NCBI GenBank assembly: GCA_014729945.1
Contig: WJJC01000127.1
Span: 1 to 7,089 of the forward strand
Length of the DNA stretch: 7,089 bases
Reading direction: 5' to 3'
Origin: Candidatus Bathyarchaeota archaeon
Lineage (GTDB): Archaea; Thermoproteota; Bathyarchaeia; TCS64
The translations under genes were made by a program, and so were the position numbers. This document shows positions 1 through 5,005 of the stretch, piece after piece; positions within the stretch are counted from its first letter, which is position 1; the number at the start of each line of letters is the position of its first letter. The notes below the pieces were generated by a model, which saw only the letters and a program-made list of their open reading frames with translations, ran no database searches and was not told the origin of the DNA.

Positions 1-8
1 AGGAGAGA

Positions 9-1586
9 TTACCTGTGATGATAATCAGGTAGACAATAAGCGCATCCATCATATCCATCAGCAAAAGATTCCTCAAGATCACAGTAAAAGACTCTATTAC
101 GGTAGGCGATTCTATGAGCCCATTCACAGTCACGTGTATGAACTTCAAGACTCTCAGGGTTCTTGTTCGCCCAGTAGGGGGCATAAGTGCCTATGCTTGA
201 AGTCTCAATATTTGCAGCCACCAATGCTTCAGGCTCATCTATGAATAGTTTGTTAACAGTTGCCTCTACAGTAATCGATGTATCAGGTATCGTTTCCGTA
301 AATAATGCGGGGAATAAGACAAGCGGCGGTAGGTTATTCACGATCCCATCTACCAGCCAGTCTATAACGTAATCCAGTAGAAACTCTGGTATATCCCATG
401 TTAAAGGTATAGTGATGTCAAGATTTGTGATATCGACTGTTAATTGATTCGATGAATCCAAGTAAACCCTTGCTTCCGCTGATTCAAGGTCAATGTTTAA
501 CCCGTTTACTCTTAGATCAAATAATTTCACTGTACTGGTGGTTTCATCAACTTCCGCTAAACCCCAGAAAAGTTCTGTTGTCTCTGTTATCTGCACATAA
601 GCTCTTAGCCAGATATCAGCTGAAATTCTTCCATCCAGATTTATCTTGTTACCGGGTTTAAGGTCGAAATTAAATTTCCCGAACCGTATAGTTGCCCCAA
701 AGTTAGCCCAGACTCTGTCTATATCTATGTCTACATCAACCAGTCCAAGTGTAAGTGCGGCTGCAACCCAGTCAACTAGTTCATCCATCCAGTCCACGAT
801 ATTTGGCATCTCAAAATCCTTGCTTTCCGTCTGAGTCAGTGACTTGGGGTGAATAGTCCTCTGCCACCAGAAATCATAGACTCGGTGCATAGCGTTCTCA
901 TTCACACCCAGACCGACATGATTTCCATCAGTGAAATCGGTTATAGAGTTAAGGTTACCACCATTGTAGCCAAGTAGATTTACTGCTCCTGCCATAACAT
1001 TTTGGTTCAATACTTTTGTGTTTCCTAATCCTATTGAGAGCTTGTTTGACTCCCCGGCTGGCATGTATGGTAGTTCAAGACTGTACAACACCGGGCTTAT
1101 CTCTAGCGTTGTTAGATCCTCTGTTAGATATTCCTCCATCGCTATGGCGAGTATCTCATTTAACTTAACGATAATAGTGCTTGGAAGGTTATAGGTGTCA
1201 TTAAGCTCAACATCATCAATAGCTGCGTCCACGAATTCTATGTGAAACTGTCTCGTAATCTGGTTAAAGCTAGGCACCACACCTACCGTGAACTCTGCTT
1301 CGAGTTCAAAACTTATTCCACCAAGCACCGTGAATTTTGATTGACCTCTAATGTTCAATATTATGCTACCTGTAGCCGTGAAATCAATCGTTGGAGCCTT
1401 ATTTACTGAGACATCGTATCCTATATCTAGGAATTCCTGTAATGATTCAGGGACATCTTCAATTGGTAAAGTATAGACTCCCGTGAATACTGGGAATTTA
1501 CCAATACAGTGCCCCATCCTGAGGAACTTGTTAAGAAGGCTCTCATTGATCTCAGCAACTATATCATAGCCACCGGTCTGCATCAT
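9..1586 (-). CDS. TULIP-like (BPI/P47-type) lipid-binding protein with C-terminal Ada-like zinc module
   Basis: I read this 525-residue protein as two tubular lipid-binding lobes plus a metal site. Seen: lobe 1 (about 5-215) opens with GGYDIVAEINESLLNKFL, has amphipathic strands (59-120) and a long helix (134-160). Lobe 2 (about 222-462) opens with a similar segment (VGLGVNENAMHRVYDFWW), again strands, then a helix (399-426) and a last strand pair (437-461). This repeat resembles BPI/TULIP proteins, and the opening recalls clostridial P47. Residues 473-525 carry H483-x3-C487, N497, G511-Y512 and C515-x2-C518, the pattern of Ada-like zinc modules. There is no signal peptide or membrane helix, so it is probably cytosolic. 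An AGGAGG lies 4 bases before the first ATG and 7 before the second (1583); the second may be the real start. The stop of the 117-residue gene overlaps this start, so translation is likely coupled. Lipid binding is inferred from predicted fold only; the zinc module is the surer part. Confidence 0.6.
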   Translation of the reverse strand: MMQTGGYDIVAEINESLLNKFLRMGHCIGKFPVFTGVYTLPIEDVPESLQEFLDIGYDVSVNKAPTIDFTATGSIILNIRGQSKFTVLGGISFELEAEFTVGVVPSFNQITRQFHIEFVDAAIDDVELNDTYNLPSTIIVKLNEILAIAMEEYLTEDLTTLEISPVLYSLELPYMPAGESNKLSIGLGNTKVLNQNVMAGAVNLLGYNGGNLNSITDFTDGNHVGLGVNENAMHRVYDFWWQRTIHPKSLTQTESKDFEMPNIVDWMDELVDWVAAALTLGLVDVDIDIDRVWANFGATIRFGKFNFDLKPGNKINLDGRISADIWLRAYVQITETTELFWGLAEVDETTSTVKLFDLRVNGLNIDLESAEARVYLDSSNQLTVDITNLDITIPLTWDIPEFLLDYVIDWLVDGIVNNLPPLVLFPALFTETIPDTSITVEATVNKLFIDEPEALVAANIETSSIGTYAPYWANKNPESLEVHTRDCEWAHRIAYRNRVFYCDLEESFADGYDGCAYCLPDYHHR

Positions 1587-1936
1587 CTAACCTCCTTCAA
1601 GGTTTTCTCGTATTCACCAGTTTCTTTATCGATGGTAACCTGTATCGTAATAGGTTCTTTAGCCAGTATTTTTCTCAGGTATCGTGTTTTCTCAGCCGGC
1701 TTCTCTTCTACTGCTTTTCTAAGATCGGATTTTATTGTATTCCTCCATTCTTTTCTTATTTTTTCTTCAAATTTTTCATTGATTTCTATACCTTGGGATT
1801 CTAGTGTTCCTCTGAAATCCTTTCTTAGTTTGGTTTTTAGTTCTGGTTTTTTCTCTATTTTTTGTTTTAAGTCTTTGACTGGTTTGAACTCGAATCTTTC
1901 TAATCTTTTTTTATCAATTTTTACATGTTTTTTCAT
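1583..1936 (-). CDS. small charged helical protein, coupled partner of the TULIP-like protein
   Basis: I do not recognise a family with certainty. The 117 residues are dominated by Lys, Glu and Arg, with no Cys and no membrane segment. Residues 9-93 look helical; 94-116 (EPITIQVTIDKETGEYEKTL) look like a beta hairpin. Two parts resemble each other: IEKKPELKTKLRK (27-39) and VEEKPAEKTRYLRK (76-89), suggesting an internal repeat. The pattern 'KPELKTKLRKDF..TLESQGIEI' (30-52) faintly recalls Nif11/NHLP leader-like peptides, but there is no processing motif or Cys/Ser/Thr-rich core, so I do not call it a RiPP precursor. Its TGA lies inside the ATGATGA that starts the 525-residue gene, so the two should be one transcript and possibly one complex. 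The start ATG at 1936 has only a weak purine stretch upstream (GGATGATGTGA). Coding is supported by the overlap with a strong Shine-Dalgarno for the next gene. Confidence 0.7.
   Translation of the reverse strand: MKKHVKIDKKRLERFEFKPVKDLKQKIEKKPELKTKLRKDFRGTLESQGIEINEKFEEKIRKEWRNTIKSDLRKAVEEKPAEKTRYLRKILAKEPITIQVTIDKETGEYEKTLKEVR
1591..1596 (-). promoter_or_regulatory. strong Shine-Dalgarno of the TULIP-like gene
   Basis: On the minus strand AGGAGG stands 4 bases before the first ATG and 7 before the second ATG of the tandem ATGATG. It lies inside the last codons of the 117-residue gene, so ribosomes finishing that gene can reinitiate. The spacing favours the second ATG (first base 1583). It is one of only two strong Shine-Dalgarno sequences in the window. 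Confidence 0.75.
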
Positions 1937-2002
1937 TTCACATCATCCAGATAATTTTGAGTCAAGAACAAGTTTGATACATCATGCCTTAAGGGCGACT
2001 TG

Positions 2003-2015
2003 CATGAATTTCATG
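2003..2015. promoter_or_regulatory. perfect 13-bp palindrome, candidate operator half 1
   Basis: CATGAATTTCATG is a perfect 6-1-6 inverted repeat. It lies in the 5' region of the 117/525-residue gene pair, about 65 bases before the first start codon and just downstream of the TATA-like element. It is separated by one base from a second palindrome of the same size. A dimeric regulator site is the simplest reading; no regulator is identifiable here. Confidence 0.4.
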
Positions 2016-2016
2016 A

Positions 2017-2029
2017 CCCATAATATGGG
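2017..2029. promoter_or_regulatory. perfect 13-bp palindrome, candidate operator half 2
   Basis: CCCATAATATGGG is a perfect 6-1-6 inverted repeat next to the palindrome at 2003-2015. The two have different sequences but the same geometry. If transcription starts about 26 bases downstream of the TATA-like element at 2040-2049, this palindrome covers the start site, a classic place for repression. A shorter palindrome, CCTTAAGG, lies at 1987-1994. Confidence 0.4.
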
Positions 2030-2039
2030 CATTGTTTAT

Positions 2040-2049
2040 GTTTATAATA
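2040..2049 (-). promoter_or_regulatory. TATA-like element for the 117/525-residue operon
   Basis: The minus strand reads TATTATAAAC, close to the archaeal TATA consensus, with no other clear candidate between it and the start codon at 1936. It predicts a transcript start near 2020 and a leader of roughly 80 bases holding the palindromes. No convincing BRE is visible, so this is tentative. Confidence 0.4.
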
Positions 2050-2121
2050 GACTTGTGTACTATCAGTAAGAATCCTCATTTCAATAATTGAAGTACATAT
2101 TTCCCCTATGAACGCTAGTTA

Positions 2122-2331
2122 TTATATATTAATGTCAAAAAGTTGAAAGAAGTAGATGTAACCGACGATGTGCATTCCTGTGCAGAGTTCAATACTGAAG
2201 TCTATGAGTTTTCCGGGGCTCATCTCTTCGGCTGGACTCTCTAGATCGGGTTTATTACTGACTACTGTGAATCCATCTGCTTATGTTTTTAGCTTCCAGT
2301 TCTCAATCTGTGTTATCTTAATACTCTTACC
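2122..2331 (-). pseudogene. OsmC/Ohr-like peroxidase, decayed N-terminal remnant
   Basis: One minus-strand frame reads IKITQIENWKLKT, a TAA stop (2281-2283), then ADGFTVVSNKPDLESPAEEM, SPGKLIDFSIELCTGMHIVG and Y. This matches the N-terminal half of OsmC-family thiol peroxidases: the D/N-x-P strand, the 'sPgeLl..s...Ct.m.i..y' helix, and the first redox Cys (in LCTG). The resemblance ends near 2167, after which the frame runs into a TAA at 2122-2124. The second half, including the second catalytic Cys, is missing. There is no start codon at the expected place (ATT where MKIT would begin), and the internal TAA could be a GAA-to-TAA change. A functional protein is unlikely. It lies just downstream of the 73-residue RAM gene on the same strand, in a redox-flavoured neighbourhood. 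The call rests on motif memory. Confidence 0.55.
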
Positions 2332-2416
2332 ACAGACCAGATATATTAGACAATATAGATTTTTATCAAAAACAATCACTCTTCATAAATGGGTTTAAGG
2401 AAACTCGAAAATGTAA

Positions 2417-2638
2417 TCAGGTTATTATCATCGTCATCGTTGTTTCTATTTCTTGGCGTCTCCTTATGGTATAGTTAACAACTTTGTTAAGACCCTGTTG
2501 ATCCTCTGCCTTAACCATTAGTATAATATCGTATATTCCATAAACCGGGTACGCTTCTTCGATTTGTTCGTGTTCAAGTAACTCATCCAAGATATTACCT
2601 GTACCAGGTTTCTGTTTTACTAGTATGAATGCTTCCAT
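2417..2638 (-). CDS. stand-alone Lrp/AsnC ligand-binding (RAM) domain protein
   Basis: This 73-residue protein is the alpha-beta sandwich sensor half of Lrp/AsnC regulators without the helix-turn-helix. It shows the opening strand MEAFILVK, the helix around ILDELLEHEQIEEAY, the signature V32-Y-G-I-Y-D37 followed by IILMVKAED, and the end strand with TTMTMII. In this family such domains form dimers and ring-like oligomers and bind amino acids or other small ligands at the interface. As there is no DNA-binding domain, it could hetero-oligomerise with full-length Lrp proteins or act as an independent sensor. It is paralogous to the 81-residue protein at 3409. The ATG has no convincing Shine-Dalgarno; a TATA-like element lies about 50 bases upstream. 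The gene is divergent from the ferritin-like gene. Confidence 0.88.
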   Translation of the reverse strand: MEAFILVKQKPGTGNILDELLEHEQIEEAYPVYGIYDIILMVKAEDQQGLNKVVNYTIRRRQEIETTMTMIIT

Positions 2639-2688
2639 TATTTACACGCCCCTTTTCCTTGATCGTTTTTGTCTTTTGTAGCGTCTAT

Positions 2689-2699
2689 TATATATAAAT
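2689..2699 (-). promoter_or_regulatory. TATA-like element of the 73-residue RAM gene
   Basis: The minus strand reads ATTTATATATA, a near-ideal archaeal TATA box. With the usual distance, transcription would start about 26 bases on, near 2668, leaving a leader of about 30 bases before the ATG at 2638. Confidence 0.6.
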
Positions 2700-2836
2700 G
2701 TTAAAACCTGAAAGCAGTTAATAATATATCTAATAAATACTCTGAGTTTGTAAAGCCCTAAAATAAGGCCATAGTAAACACAATCAGAAAATAAGAACAT
2801 TCAAATTATGTTCACTCATTACTTTATGCGGTCACT

Positions 2837-3139
2837 ATGCCTGAATTCGGAAACCCCTTCTCTGGAAACGCCTTTGATCGCAAACTCACTAAAAGTGAGT
2901 TAATCAGGGCAATAAGATTCATGATATCAGCAGAATATGAGGCTATACAACTTTATATGCAGCTAGCTGAATCAACGGACGATAAACTGGCAAAAGAGGT
3001 CTTAATCGATATAGCGGACGAGGAACGTGTTCATGCTGGAGAGTTCCTGAAACTATTGTACCACCTTGACCCCGAGGAAGAAGAATACTACAAAGAAGGC
3101 TTTGAAGAGATAGAGGAAGAATTTGGAGAATACCTTTAA
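2837..3139 (+). CDS. EncFtn-like ferritin-like protein
   Basis: This 100-residue protein is a two-helix ferritin-like protein of the encapsulated-ferritin type, the same domain that is fused to the front of the Pyrococcus furiosus encapsulin. Helix 1 (about 18-46) carries E33 and E35 in SAEYEAIQLY; helix 2 (about 48-75) carries D61-E-E63-R-V-H66. In EncFtn, the equivalent Glu, Glu and His make the ferroxidase centre between two subunits, so oxidation of ferrous iron is the likely role. A glycine/proline-rich head (MPEFGNPFSG) precedes helix 1, and an acidic tail (EEEEYYKEGFEEIEEEFGEY) follows helix 2. No encapsulin shell gene is in the window. No Shine-Dalgarno is seen; a weak TATA-like stretch (CAAATTATG, ending at 2810) about 30 bases upstream would give a nearly leaderless transcript. 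Rubrerythrin-type annotation is common for this family, but there is no rubredoxin domain. Confidence 0.87.
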   Translation: MPEFGNPFSGNAFDRKLTKSELIRAIRFMISAEYEAIQLYMQLAESTDDKLAKEVLIDIADEERVHAGEFLKLLYHLDPEEEEYYKEGFEEIEEEFGEYL

Positions 3140-3408
3140 TCCTTTTTTTACTATTAATAACCAATTAAAATATAGATTGTTATTTAATGAAAAATAGGTT
3201 CTATCTGTTTTACAGACTTTTTATTACTACCCTTCCGGACCCAGAGGTTATGTTAAAGACACACTACGTTTCTGAATTATGGATTTTCTTAGTGATGACT
3301 GCAGCTCCATGCAGCATTTTTAAGGACACAAATTATAAAACAGTTTAAACTTTTTCTCTCGATACAGTCTAAACCTAGATAAGTGTGTAAATATTTACTA
3401 TATATGAC
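3140..3408. other. intergenic region between ferritin-like and RAM genes
   Basis: No confident gene. It holds the T-run at 3143, a small hairpin with T-run (3204-3222) and a second hairpin, CTGCA / TGCAG (3299-3303 and 3310-3314) followed by CA and TTTTT (3317-3321). A 53-codon plus-strand frame (ATG 3187 to TAA 3348) with one hydrophobic segment (SELWIFLVMTAAPCSIF) spans both hairpins. Its length is easily reached by chance in AT-rich DNA and it has no Shine-Dalgarno, so I do not call it a gene. Confidence 0.5.
3143..3149 (+). terminator. T-run terminator after the ferritin-like gene
   Basis: Seven T residues start four bases after the stop codon. Archaeal RNA polymerase terminates at such T-runs without a hairpin. 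A small hairpin (TCTGT, loop TTT, ACAGA at 3204-3216, then TTTTT) follows downstream and could serve as back-up. Confidence 0.5.
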
Positions 3409-3654
3409 ATGAAGGCATTCGTGCTAATTGATACCGAACTTGGACAGGAGGAGCAGGTGGTCAAGTTATTAAAGAAGATAGATGAAGCGGTTAAAGTCTA
3501 TATAGTATATGGGATTCACGATGTCATAGCAGTCCTAGAGGCCGAGTCGCAAGATATGCTGAAGGACATTATATTTAATAAAATCCGTGTCGTTGAACAG
3601 GTCAAGAAAACCAATACACTTGTGACGTATGGTGAACCTGTTATAAACCCATAG
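3409..3654 (+). CDS. stand-alone Lrp/AsnC ligand-binding (RAM) domain protein
   Basis: This 81-residue protein is a single RAM (ligand-binding) domain. It has the strand MKAFVLIDTE, the helix EEQVVKLLKKIDEA, the core VYIVYGIHDVIAVLEAES with G35 and D38 at the family's conserved turn, a second helix (SQDMLKDIIFNKI) and the last strand NTLVTYG. It has the same layout as the 73-residue protein at 2417-2638 (shared M-x-A-F-x-L, VYGI-x-D, A-E-x-Q and I-R), so the two arose by duplication. There is no helix-turn-helix, so it should bind a small ligand, probably an amino acid or related metabolite, and work by oligomerisation. It sits 78 bases before the flavin-reductase-like gene on the same strand, but that gene has its own TATA-like element. 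The ATG lacks a Shine-Dalgarno; TATA-like stretches occur at about 3330-3339 and 3388-3397. Confidence 0.88.
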   Translation: MKAFVLIDTELGQEEQVVKLLKKIDEAVKVYIVYGIHDVIAVLEAESQDMLKDIIFNKIRVVEQVKKTNTLVTYGEPVINP

Positions 3655-3702
3655 CCTGCTAGAATCTCTCGTATTTGAAGGCTTATCCTAGTCATAAGGA
3701 TG

Positions 3703-3712
3703 TTTAATTATT
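3703..3712 (+). promoter_or_regulatory. TATA-like element for the flavin-reductase-like gene
   Basis: TTTAATTATT is centred about 26 bases upstream of the ATG at 3733, the spacing expected for a leaderless archaeal transcript that starts at or next to the start codon. No Shine-Dalgarno precedes that ATG, in agreement. Confidence 0.5.
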
Positions 3713-3732
3713 TCACTTGTATTTGATCTCTT

Positions 3733-4269
3733 ATGGCTAAGGTTGAATTATCTGAAAATCGTAGGTTACAGGTAGGTCCTACTGGTAACGTTGTACTAGT
3801 TACCTGTGGATCCGGTGATAAAGCGAATATAATTACGGTGGGAATGTATATGCCGATTAGTATTCGTCCTCCCTATGTGTGCATAGGGATTTCTCCCCAG
3901 CGTTACAGCCATCAACTGATTGAAGAAACAGGGGAATTTGTAGTGAACTCACCGGGTATATCCATCGAGAAAGAGATGCATTACTGTGGAGTTAAATCAG
4001 GTAAAGACGTAAATAAGTGGAAAAAGACGGGGCTTACTGCAATTTCTTCGCTGAAAGTAGGTGCGCCACGAATAAAGGAGTGTTTTGGCCACTTGGAGTG
4101 TAGAGTAGTTGAGTCTCATGTGATGGGAGATCACACACTTTTTGTGGGAGAAGTTGTTGCAACATCTGCTGATGAAGAGGTAATGGATGGAGAGGTACTT
4201 GATCCCTTAAAAGCAAGGCCTATTGTACAGAAAAACCATGTCTATTACACAGTAACTGATGACAAATAA
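3733..4269 (+). CDS. FMN-binding split-barrel flavin reductase-like protein (DIM6/NTAB type)
   Basis: At 178 residues this is a full-length member of the flavin reductase-like/flavoredoxin family, which binds FMN in a dimeric split barrel and passes electrons from NAD(P)H or ferredoxin-type donors. Recognisable in order: ANIITVGMYMPISIRPPYVCIGIS (31-54), with the residues lining the FMN phosphate; RYSHQLIEETGEFVVNSPG (57-75); YCGVKSGKDVNKWKKTGL (84-101), the usual G-x-x-SG-+-D block; PRIKECFGHLECRV (112-125); and GDHTLFVGEV (132-141), the conserved strand that closes the barrel. Substrate and partner cannot be told from sequence. The region around it, with a ferritin-like protein and an OsmC remnant, fits a redox role but is weak evidence. 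The start is set by the TATA spacing. The four Cys (25, 50, 85, 117, plus 123) do not form an iron-sulfur motif. Confidence 0.92.
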   Translation: MAKVELSENRRLQVGPTGNVVLVTCGSGDKANIITVGMYMPISIRPPYVCIGISPQRYSHQLIEETGEFVVNSPGISIEKEMHYCGVKSGKDVNKWKKTGLTAISSLKVGAPRIKECFGHLECRVVESHVMGDHTLFVGEVVATSADEEVMDGEVLDPLKARPIVQKNHVYYTVTDDK

Positions 4270-4271
4270 CC

Positions 4272-4292
4272 TTATCTTTTCTTTATCATTTT
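4272..4292 (+). terminator. T-rich terminator after the flavin-reductase-like gene
   Basis: Directly after the stop codon the plus strand has TTTTCTTT and then CATTTTA, with no hairpin. It fits a T-rich archaeal terminator between convergent genes. Confidence 0.4.
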
Positions 4293-4320
4293 AGCCATAA
4301 CACGAAAAAGGGGGAATTAT

Positions 4321-4327
4321 AAAAAAA
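4321..4327 (-). terminator. T-run terminator after the 59-residue coiled-coil gene
   Basis: Seven A residues on the plus strand give a minus-strand TTTTTTT about 35 bases after the stop codon of the short coiled-coil gene. Confidence 0.4.
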
Positions 4328-4360
4328 GTTATAGAGACAGCATTATGGACATTTTAAGGG

Positions 4361-4540
4361 TTATTTTGTTTTCTGTGTTATTTTTTGGAGTTCTTGGTTA
4401 ATCTCTCTTCGTAAATTAATTACCTCATGCTCCAAAGCAACGACCTTCCCTGGGTTGGTTTTATCTTTTTTCGCCTTTGCTAGTTCTATTTGTTTTTCTA
4501 CCAGTTTTTCACTGATTTTCTTAATTTTTTCTTCACTCAT
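4361..4540 (-). CDS. short helical-hairpin (coiled-coil) protein
   Basis: I do not recognise the family. Starting at the ATG (first base 4540) the product has 59 residues, rich in Lys, Glu and Gln. Two helices with heptad-like spacing of I, L and V (2-28 and 34-57) flank a turn, KTNPGK (27-32), which is what a small antiparallel coiled coil looks like. There is no Cys, signal or membrane segment. A longer reading from a TTG 12 bases upstream would add MWIK. I prefer the ATG because the minus-strand TATA-like element at 4569-4579 would start transcription close to 4548, inside or after that TTG. The gene is convergent with the flavin-reductase-like gene and divergent from the 107-residue membrane protein. 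Coding is supported by the promoter and by the regular heptad pattern; the role is unknown. Confidence 0.65.
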   Translation of the reverse strand: MSEEKIKKISEKLVEKQIELAKAKKDKTNPGKVVALEHEVINLRREINQELQKITQKTK

Positions 4541-4568
4541 TTTTATCCACAATTAGTGTTTTATTTAT

Positions 4569-4579
4569 CTATATTTAAA
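4569..4579 (-). promoter_or_regulatory. TATA-like element of the coiled-coil gene
   Basis: The minus strand reads TTTAAATATAG, centred about 34 bases before the ATG at 4540. This gives a very short leader and decides for the ATG over the upstream TTG. Confidence 0.5.
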
Positions 4580-4661
4580 GATGAATGAAACCAGTGGTTA
4601 CAGTCTTGTTTGTTTTCCTAAATTATTAACTCTACTGATTATTTATTATTAATGTGATTAT

Positions 4662-4985
4662 ATGAAGGCTTTTTCAGCTCTCCTCCTTGGATTACAGTCT
4701 GGTCAGGATATCATGGATCAGTTGCCTTTTGATATCTCGAATCTTTCACCCACTGTACTAGCAGTAGCTGGTTTAGTTGCATTAATTCTTGGTTACATGC
4801 TGTTTCAGAGGTTACTCCCCGGTTTCTTGATCGGAGGCGTATTTGCCTATGGAGCCACATATTTATTGCCTATGTTAGAAATTCCCACTCAAAGCCAAAC
4901 TGGGCAAATGATGATTATTGCTGCTGGCGTAATTGGTTTCATCATAGGGTTAAGAATACCTGTAACCCGTGGTGGTTATGATTAA
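4662..4985 (+). CDS. small membrane protein with three predicted transmembrane helices
   Basis: I do not recognise the family. The 107 residues have three hydrophobic stretches: 30-48 (VLAVAGLVALILGYMLF), 53-72 (GFLIGGVFAYGATYLLPML) and 82-99 (MMIIAAGVIGFIIGLRI). They are rich in Gly and small residues, as in packed helices. The first 28 residues, with an early hydrophobic patch (FSALLLGL) and then DIMDQLPFDI, are probably not a signal peptide. The basic loop Q49-R50 and the C-terminal R98 and R103 suggest a cytoplasmic C-terminus and a cytoplasmic loop after helix 1, but the signal is thin. No Shine-Dalgarno is seen before the ATG, and TATA-like DNA is abundant upstream (about 4620-4650). 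The gene is convergent with the MFS gene, 20 bases between stops. Confidence 0.7.
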   Translation: MKAFSALLLGLQSGQDIMDQLPFDISNLSPTVLAVAGLVALILGYMLFQRLLPGFLIGGVFAYGATYLLPMLEIPTQSQTGQMMIIAAGVIGFIIGLRIPVTRGGYD

Positions 4986-4995
4986 ACCCTACTTC

Positions 4996-5001
4996 AAAAA
5001 A
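4996..5001 (-). terminator. T-run terminator of the MFS gene
   Basis: Six plus-strand A residues give a minus-strand TTTTTT four bases past the MFS stop codon. With only 20 bases between the convergent stops, this is the sole candidate terminator for the transporter gene. Confidence 0.4.
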
Positions 5002-5005
5002 TAAT

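Noticed and set aside
446..470. GATTCGATGAATC, similar to a tRNA T-arm
   Set aside because: It lies inside the TULIP-like coding region, with no acceptor or anticodon arms around it.
1583..1936. RiPP precursor interpretation of the 117-residue protein
   Set aside because: The likeness to Nif11/NHLP leaders is faint, there is no cleavage motif or modifiable core, and no maturation enzyme is nearby.
1509..2069. 186-codon plus-strand frame opposite the 117-residue gene
   Set aside because: It is Ser/Phe/Leu-rich as expected for the complement of Lys/Glu-rich codons; it has no start signals, and the minus-strand gene has overlap coupling and a Shine-Dalgarno downstream.
2014..2080. Continuation of the OsmC remnant in the same frame after the TAA stops
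   Set aside because: The reading (LAFIGEICTSIIEM and on) does not show the second OsmC cysteine motif, and the promoter elements of the TULIP operon lie here.
2168..2398. 76-codon plus-strand frame over the OsmC remnant
   Set aside because: The opposite strand has recognisable OsmC motifs; this frame has no family likeness and no start signals.
2943..3164. 73-codon minus-strand frame opposite the ferritin-like gene
   Set aside because: It mirrors the plus-strand gene, whose iron-binding residues are clear.
3684..3700. ATCCT / AGGAT inverted repeat downstream of the 81-residue RAM gene
   Set aside because: Only 5 bp of stem and no T-run, too weak to call a terminator or operator.
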